DNA from: Flavobacterium sp.
GTDB lineage: Bacteria > Bacteroidota > Bacteroidia > Flavobacteriales > Flavobacteriaceae
Direction of reading: 5' to 3'
NCBI GenBank assembly: GCA_025351785.1
Contig: JANXVF010000118.1
Location: 48,850 to 112,849, forward strand
Length of the DNA: 64,000 nt
How positions within the stretch are numbered: position 1 is the stretch's first letter; every line of letters starts with the position of its first letter. Positions 52,695 through 61,827 of the stretch are shown here, piece by piece. Under the pieces are notes generated by a model. The model did not search any database. It was not told the origin of the DNA and worked only from the letters and a program-made list of their open reading frames with translations. A program made the position numbers and the translations under genes.

Positions 52695-53327
52695 TTATGC
52701 TTTAACATGATATTTTTTTACCCATTTTATAATTAAAGGCACTAATAGTACAGTTGGTAATAACCATGCAATTGTATCAGGTAAAATAGTATTATTAACT
52801 ACCAAAAAAGCTGTAACAGTAGCAATATAACTACCTATCATTCTTTGTATATGTGTAGTTAACCCAAAATTTTTGTACCGAGATTTGCCTCGATAATTGC
52901 CGAAATCTCGCCAAACAAATAAAATACTGATACTACCAAAAACTAAAAATACAACTCCAAATGTGTTAAAATTAATTAGTTGATAAAGGCCAAAACTTAC
53001 AAATACAATCCCAAACAGAAACATGGTAAGTGTAAGTATCCAATCAATTTTTTTTACATCTGAAACTTCTTTTAATTTTAAAGACCTTTTACCAGTTAAT
53101 AACATGTAAGAAGTAAAAACTCCTACTATAAACAGGAAATAATTTGGATGTAAATAACTTAAAGGAAAAGAAATTATTGCTGCCAATAACATAGAGTAAA
53201 AATAGAAAATTCCAAATTTTTTGTGTTTTGTATTTCCTTTTTTTTCTAATAATATGAATATTCCTAAAAGTAAACTTACAATGCCAGAAGCAATATGAAT
53301 ATATAGTAAGAAATTAAATAATTTCAT
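52695..53327 (-). CDS. DUF2306-like membrane protein
   Basis: A 210-residue protein with six to seven hydrophobic segments. The start LYIHIASGIVSLLLGIFILLEKKG with HKKFGIFYFYSMLLAAIISF resembles the DUF2306 family of multi-pass membrane proteins; a later conserved HIQRMIGSYIATVTAFLVV also occurs there. No function is known. Convergent with menE (the coding ends are 7 nt apart). Confidence 0.75.
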   Translation of the reverse strand: MKLFNFLLYIHIASGIVSLLLGIFILLEKKGNTKHKKFGIFYFYSMLLAAIISFPLSYLHPNYFLFIVGVFTSYMLLTGKRSLKLKEVSDVKKIDWILTLTMFLFGIVFVSFGLYQLINFNTFGVVFLVFGSISILFVWRDFGNYRGKSRYKNFGLTTHIQRMIGSYIATVTAFLVVNNTILPDTIAWLLPTVLLVPLIIKWVKKYHVKA

Positions 53328-53428
53328 AAAAAAATATCTTTAAATTGCTTAGAGTGTGTAAAGTGTATAAATTATTAGGTGGCTCAACTAAAAAAAATTG
53401 CAAAATTTAATTTACAAAATAGTATGGG

Positions 53429-54028
53429 TTATACTTTTACTTGGCTCCAGTTTTCTCCACTTTTAATTCTCCTAATTTGCATTTCGCTCACCCCAAATTG
53501 TTTTGCAATCATTTTTAATCGGGTTGTTTGTTCCGACTTTGATAATATTTTTTTGATTAACATAACTTTGGTAACAGTCAATTTTCTTCCATTTGCATTT
53601 AAATTGTGTTCTATTAATTTTTTTCGAGCATTAATTACACTTGGACTTTTATTTGAAAAATCAATCATTTCTTCTCTAGTTGCCCATTTCAAATTTCTGT
53701 AGTCATCATTGTCTCGTTTTCTATCTAAATGCAATACAAAAGTTTGATTTTCTGCTGTTTTTGGGACAAAAAATTCAGCTATTAATTTTGAAAAAAAGAT
53801 ATGTTTATTATAAATTTTACCGTCTTTAAATATTTTGTATTTAAAAAGTCTATAACCATCGGCTGTACCGCCTTTCAATTCTCTTCCAAATTTTATATCA
53901 TCAACAAAACTGATTAATCTTCCTTTGTTTGAAATAGCATACTTAAGTTTAAGTTTATGCTCAACTGCTATTTCTCTGAATTCTTCATTGGGGTAAACTC
54001 TGATTTGTTTCATTGGTTCCAATTGCAT
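53429..54028 (-). CDS. NUMOD4/HNH-like protein with C-terminal HTH
   Basis: A 199-residue protein built like small homing-endonuclease relatives: an N-terminal NUMOD4-like part (EFREIAVEHKLKLKYAISNKGR, residues 15-45), an HNH-like core ending TFVLHLDRKRDNDDYRNLKWATREEM (about 105-130), and a C-terminal helix-turn-helix (IAKQFGVSEMQIRRIKSG). The classical second histidine of HNH is not obvious, so catalysis is uncertain. It is free-standing, not within an intron or intein. Such genes are widespread in Flavobacteriia; function unknown. A MITE-like repeat lies upstream of it. Confidence 0.72.
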   Translation of the reverse strand: MQLEPMKQIRVYPNEEFREIAVEHKLKLKYAISNKGRLISFVDDIKFGRELKGGTADGYRLFKYKIFKDGKIYNKHIFFSKLIAEFFVPKTAENQTFVLHLDRKRDNDDYRNLKWATREEMIDFSNKSPSVINARKKLIEHNLNANGRKLTVTKVMLIKKILSKSEQTTRLKMIAKQFGVSEMQIRRIKSGENWSQVKV

Positions 54029-54172
54029 ACTTATTTTATTTTTTTAAAGTTTATATAATTATAATTAAATGTAGGTTATAAAATTATTGAAAGTAAACTA
54101 TAATTTCAGTGATTGTAAAATTACAATTTTCTCAACAAATACTAACAAAAGTAACAAAAAATTAAAATAAAT
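54029..54172. other. Upstream region of the HNH-like gene
   Basis: AT-rich sequence with no recognised gene; it leads into the repeat at 54173. The stretch 54356-54497 beyond the repeat is also without recognisable content. Confidence 0.4.
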
Positions 54173-54354
54173 GGCTTTGGTCTAAAATGTATATTTAATT
54201 TTAAACACATAGAAGGATAGATTATTCTTCTGAATAAGAATAAAATAAAAATTTATTTTTTCACATAGCTATGAATTCTATATAAAGCAAAGCTCTTTTA
54301 ATAATTTTATCTTCTATGTTTCTTTGTGTTTCAATATAATTATTAGACTATAGC
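54173..54354 (+). repeat. MITE-like interspersed repeat, copy A
   Basis: A 182-bp non-coding element. Inner terminal inverted repeats AAACACATAGAAGGATAGA and TCTATGTTTCTTTGTGTTT lie at 54203-54221 and 54313-54331; outer ends GGCTTTGGTCTAA and TTAGACTATAGC are also roughly inverted. A near-identical element lies in the opposite orientation at 63729-63914. No transposase and no clear target duplication. Confidence 0.75.
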
Positions 54355-54497
54355 AAGATAAATTTGATTTTTCTATCTGTAACTCAAATCTATTTTTTGG
54401 TTATTTACACAAGAATTTAATTGTATTTTGCAATTAATATGTTTTGGATTTTTTTTTAGCATAAATAATTTACAATTTAGTAAAGGATAATTTTATA

Positions 54498-56066
54498 TCA
54501 GTTAATAGTTTTACAATCGTTCAATATCCATTCTAATTCTGGATCTACTCCCAGAATTCTGTCTTGTATTGTCGGAATAATTTCTTTGTCTGGAAATATA
54601 CCACGTCCTAGAACTTTACTTTTATAAAATGGTACAATTTTCATTAATCCAACCCGAACTTTAATTTTAGAATTTGGTAATTTTACTATTGGCATTCTAC
54701 CAGCAACACAGCCATTATATGCTCCGCCTGTTTCCTCTCCTACAAAATAAGCTCTTTTCGAACCTTTTAAATTTGACGAAATTATACTCGAAGCAGAGAA
54801 ACTTCCCCCATTTATAAGTACATATATTTTACCTTTAAAAGAATTAGGCTTAATTTTTTGAATTTTATCATCGCCAGTCGAATAATAATAAGAACCGCTA
54901 TCGCTCTTATGAACACTAAAATATATAAATCCCGCATAAATAGGGGAAACTATCAATCGAATAATCTTATTAGGAATATTTACGCCTTTGAAATAGTCAG
55001 CCCTAAACAAACTTGTTTTTGAAGTAACCTCTGTTTTATCTGAAAAAATAAAATCAGCATCTGATAAGTAAGAATATAAATCTGCAATTTCACTTAATCG
55101 TCCGCCTCCATTATTCCTTAAATCTATTATTAAAGTTTTAGAATTAAATTTTTTTATTTTCTCAAAGCTTTCTTTATAAAATTTTTCATAATCGCCTATT
55201 TGAAATCCGTTTATTTTCATTAAAGCGACGGCACTATCTTTTTCTATAAATTTTAAATTTCTGTTATAAATTTTTAATGTGTTATTGTAGCCATAAATAT
55301 TTTTTCTTTTTTCTAATAATTTAGCTAAAATTTTCTTTTTCTTTTTTTCATTAAAAGTGAGTTTTATAGTTTTCTTTTTATTTTTAGATGTAGTATCAAC
55401 TACTTTTCTCAAAATTGTGATTAATTTTATGGAGTCGTTTTTTTTAAAATTATAGTTTAAACTATCTTTAATTCCGTTTTCGTATGTATAAAATAATCCA
55501 AAATTTCTACCAACGCGGTTATTTTTAAAAGTAGTATTAAAACCATCTGAGGTAAAAAGTTTTTTATATCTGTCAATTATTGAAAATGCATTTTCTCCAT
55601 TTATAGCGGTAATTTCAGTACCTACACTTATCGATTTATTATATGATTTGTTTTTTGTTATAATAAGTTTATTATCAAAACATTCTAATTCAAACTGCGA
55701 TAAAGGACCTACCCCTTTTTTTGATAAAGCTAAACCTTCTGTCTTCGAAAACTGTTTTACTTGGGGTTGTATAGTCATGTGACCTTGCCTTATAGAAAGT
55801 AAAACAGGTGTAATTTTTTTGTAGAAATCATAACTCGTTATTGGCTTTGTAATTGTGGTTTTTATACTATCAAATTTAAAATCTAACTCTTTTTTTGAAA
55901 TATACCAATATAAATCAGGATGCATTTTGATTAATTTTTTATGAATAAAATTTACATCCGAGAGTAATTTTTCTGCAGGTAGTAAATCATTTATGTGTTT
56001 GTTTTGATTTTTAATCGAAGTACAACTTGATAAAACAATAACGAGTAGGAGTAAAATTTTATTCAT
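54498..56066 (-). CDS. S41-family peptidase lipoprotein
   Basis: A 522-residue exported protein; the start at 56066 gives a lipoprotein signal (MNKILLLLVIVLSSC), whereas the upstream in-frame ATG at 56147 would bury it. The C-terminal half carries the tail-specific-protease core: LIIDLRNNGGGRLSEIADLYS, YVLINGGSFSASSIISSNL (catalytic serine) and VGEETGGAYNG. The first half contains a helical cap and a PDZ-like stretch (SVGTEITAINGENAF). It probably cleaves proteins on the periplasmic side of a membrane; substrate unknown. Confidence 0.87.
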   Translation of the reverse strand: MNKILLLLVIVLSSCTSIKNQNKHINDLLPAEKLLSDVNFIHKKLIKMHPDLYWYISKKELDFKFDSIKTTITKPITSYDFYKKITPVLLSIRQGHMTIQPQVKQFSKTEGLALSKKGVGPLSQFELECFDNKLIITKNKSYNKSISVGTEITAINGENAFSIIDRYKKLFTSDGFNTTFKNNRVGRNFGLFYTYENGIKDSLNYNFKKNDSIKLITILRKVVDTTSKNKKKTIKLTFNEKKKKKILAKLLEKRKNIYGYNNTLKIYNRNLKFIEKDSAVALMKINGFQIGDYEKFYKESFEKIKKFNSKTLIIDLRNNGGGRLSEIADLYSYLSDADFIFSDKTEVTSKTSLFRADYFKGVNIPNKIIRLIVSPIYAGFIYFSVHKSDSGSYYYSTGDDKIQKIKPNSFKGKIYVLINGGSFSASSIISSNLKGSKRAYFVGEETGGAYNGCVAGRMPIVKLPNSKIKVRVGLMKIVPFYKSKVLGRGIFPDKEIIPTIQDRILGVDPELEWILNDCKTIN

Positions 56067-56207
56067 AAATATTTTGATTCTAATTGTAATTATATAGGAT
56101 TGGTTTATATTTAAAGATTGAATTATTTTGTCCGAAAAATACTTCATAAAAATTAAATTTCAAAACTTTATTTATAATTAAAAAACCAATTATACTATTT
56201 TTATTAT

Positions 56208-56215
56208 TAATTTTG
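56208..56215 (+). promoter_or_regulatory. -7 promoter box of the alpha-oxoamine synthase gene
   Basis: TAATTTTG fits TAnnTTTG, 26 nt before the ATG. Confidence 0.45.
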
Positions 56216-56241
56216 CAACTTATAAAAAAGCATAAACTGTT

Positions 56242-57504
56242 ATGGTAAAAGATTTATTTGAAAGAATACAAAATAATAAAGGTCCATTGGGAAAATGGGC
56301 TTCACAGGCCGAAGGATATTTTGTTTTTCCAAAACTTGAGGGAGAATTAGGACCTAGAATGCAGTTTAAGGGGAAAAATATTTTAAATTGGAGTATAAAT
56401 GATTATTTAGGACTTGCAAACCATCCCGAAGTTAGAAAAGCTGACTCGGATGCAGCTCTAAAATATGGTGCAGCATACCCAATGGGTGCAAGAATGATGA
56501 GCGGTCATACCGATTTTCATGAACAATTAGAAAATGAATTGGCAAGTTTTGTTCATAAAGAAGCGGCTTATTTATTGAATTTTGGTTACCAAGGCATTAT
56601 GTCAACAATTGATGCACTAGTTACTAAAAATGATATTATTGTTTATGATGTTGATGCTCATGCTTGCATAATTGATGGAGTGCGTTTACACATGGGAAAA
56701 CGATTTACATACCGTCACAACGATTTGGAAAGTATGGAAAAAAACCTGCAACGTGCCACTAAAATGGCTACCGAAACAGGTGGTGGAATTTTGTTTATTA
56801 CCGAAGGTGTTTTTGGGATGCGTGGTCAACAAGGAAAATTAAAAGAAATTGTTGCCTTAAAACAAAAATATAATTTCAGATTATTAGTTGACGATGCTCA
56901 CGGATTTGGGACATTAGGAAAAACTGGTGCTGGAGCAGGTGAGGAGCAAAATTGTCAAGATCAGATTGATGTATATTTTTCAACATTTGCAAAATCGATG
57001 GCTAGTATTGGCGCTTTTATAGCTGCAGATAAAGATATTATAGATTATTTAAAATATAATTTAAGATCTCAAATGTTTGCAAAATCATTACCAATGATTC
57101 AAACCGTTGGAGCATTAAAGCGACTAGAATTGCTTAAAAATCACCCAGAATTGAAAGATAAACTTTGGGAAAATGTTAATGCTTTGCAAAACGGATTACG
57201 TGAAAAAGGTTTTAATATTGGTGATACTAATACTTGTGTAACTCCAGTTTACCTCGAAGGAAGCGTGCCAGAAGCTATGGTTATGGTTAACGATTTGAGA
57301 GAAAACTATGGTATATTTTTGTCAATTGTTATATATCCTGTGATACCAAAAGGCATAATTTTATTGAGAATGATTCCTACGGCATCGCACACTTTATCAG
57401 ATATTGAAGAAACGCTCAAAGCATTTGAAATTATAAGAGAAAAACTTGTAAACGGTACCTATAAAAAAATTGCGGATGCAACTAAGGTCGATTTAGATGC
57501 TTAA
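56242..57504 (+). CDS. Alpha-oxoamine synthase (serine palmitoyltransferase-like or cysteate acyltransferase)
   Basis: PLP-dependent enzyme of 420 residues that condenses an amino acid with an acyl-CoA. Signatures: NWSINDYLGLANHPEV, YPMGARMMSGHTDFHEQLE, LLVDDAHGFGTLGKTG (aspartate contacting the pyridine ring) and VYFSTFAKSMASIGAF with the PLP lysine. Compared with biotin-pathway BioF the sequence is closer to sphingolipid-type enzymes of Bacteroidota. In this phylum the family includes serine palmitoyltransferase and the cysteate enzyme making sulfonolipids that support gliding; the two cannot be separated by eye. Monocistronic, with a terminator. Confidence 0.85.
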   Translation: MVKDLFERIQNNKGPLGKWASQAEGYFVFPKLEGELGPRMQFKGKNILNWSINDYLGLANHPEVRKADSDAALKYGAAYPMGARMMSGHTDFHEQLENELASFVHKEAAYLLNFGYQGIMSTIDALVTKNDIIVYDVDAHACIIDGVRLHMGKRFTYRHNDLESMEKNLQRATKMATETGGGILFITEGVFGMRGQQGKLKEIVALKQKYNFRLLVDDAHGFGTLGKTGAGAGEEQNCQDQIDVYFSTFAKSMASIGAFIAADKDIIDYLKYNLRSQMFAKSLPMIQTVGALKRLELLKNHPELKDKLWENVNALQNGLREKGFNIGDTNTCVTPVYLEGSVPEAMVMVNDLRENYGIFLSIVIYPVIPKGIILLRMIPTASHTLSDIEETLKAFEIIREKLVNGTYKKIADATKVDLDA

Positions 57505-57514
57505 AAATAAAGTT

Positions 57515-57546
57515 AAAATCCATTCCTCTTAAGAATGGATTTTTTT
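57515..57546. terminator. Bidirectional terminator
   Basis: Stem AAAATCCATTC / GAATGGATTTT with a 7-nt loop and T run. It lies between the oxoamine synthase gene and the convergent DUF4268 gene, whose stop it touches. Confidence 0.9.
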
Positions 57547-57988
57547 AAATATTAGTTTCTAAATCTCTAATATAGTCTCCATATTCATAAAAAAATAGTT
57601 CGAAGTTAGACATCGATTGGTAGAAAAATTTGAAAATTTCATCCCAGTTATTCTTGTTGTTTAAACTTACGTTTGGTTTCTCTGAATATATTCTACTAAT
57701 AATTTTACTTGTTGGCAAATAAAAATTCCTTTCAAAAACTACCTCTGGGAGATATTCATCTTTCAAAATTGTTTTTAAAGACTCTATTTTTTCAAAATAT
57801 ATTTTTCGTTTTTCTTCACTATTAGATTCAATGTTAAGTTGAACTTGAGCAACTTTAGTATCGATATAAAATTTAAAAGCAACATCTTTTATTTTTGTGT
57901 CATACAAAATCCATTTCTTGGGATAACTTATTGAAAATTCTACCCAAAAATCATTTTTTAATTTTGAAACTTCAGCTCTTGTGTACAT
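57545..57988 (-). CDS. DUF4268-like protein
   Basis: A 147-residue soluble protein. Start MYTRAEVSKLKNDFWVEFS, strands KDVAFKFYIDTKVAQVQLNI, and the segment RKIYFEKIESLKTIL match the DUF4268 family, which is related in fold to restriction-endonuclease-like nuclease cores. Function unknown. No partner gene suggesting a defence system is adjacent. Confidence 0.75.
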   Translation of the reverse strand: MYTRAEVSKLKNDFWVEFSISYPKKWILYDTKIKDVAFKFYIDTKVAQVQLNIESNSEEKRKIYFEKIESLKTILKDEYLPEVVFERNFYLPTSKIISRIYSEKPNVSLNNKNNWDEIFKFFYQSMSNFELFFYEYGDYIRDLETNI

Positions 57989-58058
57989 TAATTATTTTTT
58001 GGAAAACTATTTTATTTTTGTAAATTTATAAAATATAATTTTTAATTTTAATGATGTG

Positions 58059-58697
58059 ATGCTGTTTGATGATTTTTTAAAATCTATCCATTCAATAAAA
58101 AACTGCAATTTACCGGCTTTAAGTTCTCATTCAAAAATGGCTCCACTAGAACGAATTAGGCTAATAGATGAGTCTAAAGATAAAATTAAAGAAGCGAGAA
58201 TTGCAGCGGTAATGATGTTATTTTACCCAAAAAACAAAATTACTAACTTAGCATTAATTGTTAGAAATTCATACCCTGGAGTTCATTCATCTCAAATTGC
58301 ATTTCCAGGAGGTAAAATGGAACCTTCTGATGTAAATTATGAAGCTACAGCATTGCGAGAAACTTTTGAAGAAATCGGAGTTCATCAATCAGAAATCGAA
58401 GTTATTCGCTCATTTACAGAAGTTTATATTCCTCCTAGTAATTTTTTAGTATATCCGTTTCTTGGGGTAGCAAAATTTAATTTATCCTTCAAAATTCAAG
58501 CTGATGAAGTTGCCTCGATAATTGAATTTCCATTGTCATCATTATTAGATGATTCAATAATTGTGGTTAAAAATATTGAAACTTCTTATTCAAAATCTGC
58601 AGATGTTCCTGCTTTCCAAATTGAAAATCATATAGTTTGGGGTGCAACTGCTATGATGTTAAGCGAATTAAAAGATACTTTAAAAAAGGTTTTTTAA
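58059..58697 (+). CDS. NUDIX hydrolase, CoA pyrophosphatase-like
   Basis: A 212-residue cytoplasmic hydrolase (the preceding GTG codon could also start it). The Nudix box reads GGKMEPSDVNYEATALRETF followed by EEIGV, and the stretch SSQIAFPGGK upstream matches the UPF0035/CoA-diphosphatase signature LRSHxGQVxFPGG in modified form. Such enzymes cleave CoA and acyl-CoA to 3'-phosphoadenosine and phosphopantetheine. Followed after a short gap, with a promoter, by the acyltransferase gene. Confidence 0.88.
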   Translation: MLFDDFLKSIHSIKNCNLPALSSHSKMAPLERIRLIDESKDKIKEARIAAVMMLFYPKNKITNLALIVRNSYPGVHSSQIAFPGGKMEPSDVNYEATALRETFEEIGVHQSEIEVIRSFTEVYIPPSNFLVYPFLGVAKFNLSFKIQADEVASIIEFPLSSLLDDSIIVVKNIETSYSKSADVPAFQIENHIVWGATAMMLSELKDTLKKVF

Positions 58698-58702
58698 ACT
58701 TC

Positions 58703-58718
58703 TAATTTTGTATTTTTG
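58703..58718 (+). promoter_or_regulatory. Two adjacent -7 promoter boxes
   Basis: TAATTTTG (58703-58710) and TATTTTTG (58711-58718) both fit TAnnTTTG and lie just before the acyltransferase ATG at 58740. They exclude a TTG at 58716 as start. Confidence 0.45.
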
Positions 58719-58739
58719 AAATTAAAAATAGTTGTAGTT

Positions 58740-59549
58740 ATGGGATTATTTAAAAGAAATCCTTTTGGACATATCCTTTTTATAAAAAAGTGGTTAATTA
58801 GAATTCTTGGAATTTTAACCCATCGTCGTTATCGTGGTTTTAATGAATTGGAAATTGAGGGCTCTGAAATTTTAAGAGCTTTGCCAGATAATAATGTGTT
58901 ATTTATTTCTAATCACCAAACCTATTTTGCCGATGTTGTTGCAATGTTTCATGTTTTTAACGCAAGTTTATCGGGTAGAGAAGATACTATTAAAAATGTT
59001 GGTTATTTATGGAGCCCTAAATTAAATGTATATTATGTTGCTGCAAAAGAAACGATGGAGTCTGGATTATTGACTAAAATATTTGCCTATGCCGGAGCAA
59101 TTTCTGTTGAACGAACGTGGCGCGAAAAGGGCAAAGATGTAACTCAGAAAAAAGAAGTAAATCCAAACGATACCGAAAACATCAAAATTGCACTAAATGA
59201 TGGATGGGTAATTACATTTCCACAGGGAACTACCAAGTCTTTTAAGCCTGTACGAAAAGGAACCGCACATATTATAAAACAATATAAACCCATTGTAATA
59301 CCAATTGTTATTGATGGATTTCGTAGATCGTTTGATAAAAAGGGACTTCGAATAAAAAAGAAAGGAATACTTCAATCATTTATTATTAAAAAACCTTTAC
59401 AAATAGATTATGAAAATGATACCATAGATGAAATTGTAGAAAAAGTTGAATATGCAATAGATCAACATCCATCAATGTTAAAAGTGATACCTGCAGCAGA
59501 AATTGAAGAACAAAATAGACTCAATAAATTAAGAAAATGGGAATATTAA
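58740..59549 (+). CDS. PlsC-like lysophospholipid acyltransferase
   Basis: A 269-residue membrane-associated acyltransferase, probably making phosphatidic acid from 1-acyl-glycerol-3-phosphate. The active-site block reads LFISNHQTYFADVVAM; between the catalytic His and Asp there are five residues (HQTYFAD) rather than the usual four. The second block FPQGTTKSFKPVRKGTAHI corresponds to FPEGTR, with Q and T replacing E and R. Other typical segments are SVERTWREKG and KPIVIPIVIDGFRRSF. The variants suggest a Bacteroidota-specific subgroup, not a broken gene. Confidence 0.85.
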   Translation: MGLFKRNPFGHILFIKKWLIRILGILTHRRYRGFNELEIEGSEILRALPDNNVLFISNHQTYFADVVAMFHVFNASLSGREDTIKNVGYLWSPKLNVYYVAAKETMESGLLTKIFAYAGAISVERTWREKGKDVTQKKEVNPNDTENIKIALNDGWVITFPQGTTKSFKPVRKGTAHIIKQYKPIVIPIVIDGFRRSFDKKGLRIKKKGILQSFIIKKPLQIDYENDTIDEIVEKVEYAIDQHPSMLKVIPAAEIEEQNRLNKLRKWEY

Positions 59550-59550
59550 T

Positions 59551-60177
59551 TTATAAATCAATTTTTTTCAATTCATTATAATTTCGGTTTAGTTTTCGAA
59601 GTAATATTCCATAAAGCAATCTATACAATAACCAAAAAATGACAACAAATATTACAACTGCCAAAAGACAAATTAAAATTATAATAGCAAATGCACCTGA
59701 GGTTAAATTCAATTTATGAATTTGAGGATTTAAATTAAATACTAAAATAAATACAGCTGTCATGCTAATTGCAATCATTCCTAGATTATACCATACGTAA
59801 TATTGTACTGTTTTGCGAGTTTTTATAATATCACTCATCATCTGTTTAGTCGATTTTAAAACAGAAATTGCTCGATAATTTTTATAAAATAATCCTATAA
59901 AAATAGCAATCACAACATAATTTAGGATATTAAATAGTTTGATGTAAAATAAAATTTCATTAGTAAAAATTTTTTTCAAAGTTGCATCACTATCAAAGCA
60001 AATACTTAACAAAGTCCACACCGAAACCTCTAAAATACTAATAATCAATATCCATTTTACAATAGATGATGATTTTTTATGTATCATTTTAGATAGTGTA
60101 TCTTCAGAAATTTGATGAAACGTATTTTCATTTCGTTTCCAATCTTTCTTTAATAAATCCAACTCTTCCATACTCAT
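59551..60177 (-). CDS. Membrane protein downstream of ECF sigma, putative anti-sigma factor
   Basis: A 208-residue protein: an acidic cytoplasmic N-terminus (MSMEELDLLKKDWKRNENTF, ISEDTLSKMIHKKSS), then four hydrophobic segments (about 38-56, 78-100, 125-147, 160-192). The N-terminal region with EELDxLK..W is typical of proteins encoded after ECF sigma factors in Flavobacteriia. It starts 1 nt after the sigma stop, so they are one operon. The anti-sigma role is inferred. Confidence 0.65.
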   Translation of the reverse strand: MSMEELDLLKKDWKRNENTFHQISEDTLSKMIHKKSSSIVKWILIISILEVSVWTLLSICFDSDATLKKIFTNEILFYIKLFNILNYVVIAIFIGLFYKNYRAISVLKSTKQMMSDIIKTRKTVQYYVWYNLGMIAISMTAVFILVFNLNPQIHKLNLTSGAFAIIILICLLAVVIFVVIFWLLYRLLYGILLRKLNRNYNELKKIDL

Positions 60178-60178
60178 T

Positions 60179-60673
60179 TTACGGATTTAATATTTTTTTT
60201 AATTTTCCTTTTATTCTATTCATTTTTACTCGCGCATTAACTTCTGTAATTCCTAAAGTTTCTGAAATTTCTGTATAATCTTTATCTTCTAGATACATAA
60301 AAATCAATGCTTTCTCAATGTCATTTAACTGGTGTACAGCTTTATACATTAGTTTTAGTTGTTCTTCCTCATCAGAATTGTAATCTTCTTGAGATATAAA
60401 AAAACTGTGTTTTTCATATTCAACAGTTTTAATATTTCGAGTGCTTTTTCTATATAATGTTATTGCGGTGTTTAACGCAACTCGATAAGCCCAAGTTGAA
60501 AATTTTGAATCACCGCGAAATTTAGGAAATGCCTTCCAGAGCTGAATTGTAATTTCTTGAAACAAATCTTTATGAGAATCACTATCAGAAGTGTATAATC
60601 TACAAATTTTGTGAATTATGTTCTGATTTTGTTTTAACTGTACCACAAAAGATTTCTCTAAACTCTTGCTCAT
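60179..60673 (-). CDS. ECF sigma factor (sigma-70 region 2/4)
   Basis: A 164-residue ECF sigma factor. The start at 60673 (MSKSLEKSFVVQLKQNQ) is preferred to an upstream in-frame ATG. Region 2 has SHKDLFQEITIQLWKAFPKF and SKFSTWAYRVALNTAITLYRK; region 4 has LNDIEKALIFMYLEDKDYTE and ISETLGITEVNARVKMNRIKGKL. Paired with the membrane protein at 59551. It is the second ECF operon of the window and differs from the one at 34825 in partners. Confidence 0.93.
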   Translation of the reverse strand: MSKSLEKSFVVQLKQNQNIIHKICRLYTSDSDSHKDLFQEITIQLWKAFPKFRGDSKFSTWAYRVALNTAITLYRKSTRNIKTVEYEKHSFFISQEDYNSDEEEQLKLMYKAVHQLNDIEKALIFMYLEDKDYTEISETLGITEVNARVKMNRIKGKLKKILNP

Positions 60674-60713
60674 ATATAAGTTAGTAAACAAATTTTAATG
60701 TTTGTTACAAATT

Positions 60714-61820
60714 TTAATGGTGTTTAGGACTATTTATTTTTATAAAATATAAAATATAAAATGTTGAAATTATAAAGGGAATCATTAAAATTAAATGTGG
60801 CTTGTTGAATAACACAATTAAATAAATAAAATGTAAGAAACCAAGGAAATAAATCATATTTTTTCGAAAGCTGTTATTTTTTAAAAACGGAAGAATAATA
60901 TATAATGGGTTGAATAATAATATATTATAGTTCCATAATAACTCCTTGTGAAATGAATAAAAACCAACTAACGAAAAGAAAATTCCTAATACTCCTAACA
61001 AAAATAGATATGAAAAAAATATAATTCGATTATTGCTAACAGCTATTAAAAATAAAATCAAAATAACAAAATAAATACTATTTACAAATGAAAAAGATGG
61101 TTTTACTGTTGATGCATTTACTATTGTTTCTTGTTTTAATACAAATGATTTTCCCAAAATTTTACATTTAGTAAGGCTGTGTAAAAGTTCGATTGGTAAA
61201 AATAATTTTGTCGCATCTTGATCAACTTTAGCACCAAAAATTATATTTATTCCAAGTTTATACCAAAAATGATTTTCAAAATAAGGGTAAAGTACTTTTC
61301 GGTAGGAAATAGAGGTGTCATCTGTTTTTTTTATTACATTACTTCCTTTGATTGTATTTATTTTTTCAACTACCATTGTAGTGCAGTTTCTATCAATAAA
61401 TTTGTAGTTGTAATACCGGTCGTCCGAAAAAAGTGATGCATTAAGTTTATCAAAAATTTGTTGTTTCTCTTGTATCGAAAAATCTAATGTTTGCTCGACG
61501 ACTTCTCGATTTTCTTGTTGATATTCTACAATAAAATCGTCAAAAGAACTTGCATTGATAAAATAATTTAAATCTCCTTTTACAAATTTTGCATAAAAAT
61601 TACCCTCCATAAAATCAAAAGCGCCATAATTATAGACAATATCAAGATTATTTATAGAGTCTTTCACACGAATTGCTGTATGTCCAAATGTTGTATAAAG
61701 TTCTTCGCCACTCCCACAGGTAAAAATACTAACCAAAGCATTTTTTGACAATGAAATATTCTGACAAAATGAACTAAATGTATATAGAATTGATATTGTA
61801 AAGAGTATTTTTTTTATCAT
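60714..61820 (-). CDS. DUF4105 membrane protein
   Basis: A 368-residue exported/membrane protein. After a signal peptide (SSFCQ, residue 20) comes the DUF4105 domain (about 25-190): SIFTCGSGEELYTTFGHTAI, YNYGAFDFMEGNFYAKFVKG and YKFIDRNCTTMVVEKI, with histidine and cysteine positions like those of papain-fold (NlpC/P60-like) proteins. The C-terminal third has four to five membrane helices. It may be an acyl- or peptidase-type enzyme; function not established. On the same strand as PorV-like and ECF genes. Confidence 0.8.
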   Translation of the reverse strand: MIKKILFTISILYTFSSFCQNISLSKNALVSIFTCGSGEELYTTFGHTAIRVKDSINNLDIVYNYGAFDFMEGNFYAKFVKGDLNYFINASSFDDFIVEYQQENREVVEQTLDFSIQEKQQIFDKLNASLFSDDRYYNYKFIDRNCTTMVVEKINTIKGSNVIKKTDDTSISYRKVLYPYFENHFWYKLGINIIFGAKVDQDATKLFLPIELLHSLTKCKILGKSFVLKQETIVNASTVKPSFSFVNSIYFVILILFLIAVSNNRIIFFSYLFLLGVLGIFFSLVGFYSFHKELLWNYNILLFNPLYIILPFLKNNSFRKNMIYFLGFLHFIYLIVLFNKPHLILMIPFIISTFYILYFIKINSPKHH

Positions 61821-61827
61821 AAGTGGT

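Noticed and set aside
54173..54354. Insertion sequence
   Set aside because: Inverted ends are present, but there is no transposase or remaining coding sequence; it is reported as a MITE-like repeat.
58716..58739. TTG at 58716 as start of the PlsC-like gene
   Set aside because: It lies within tandem -7 boxes; the ATG at 58740 fits the family start.
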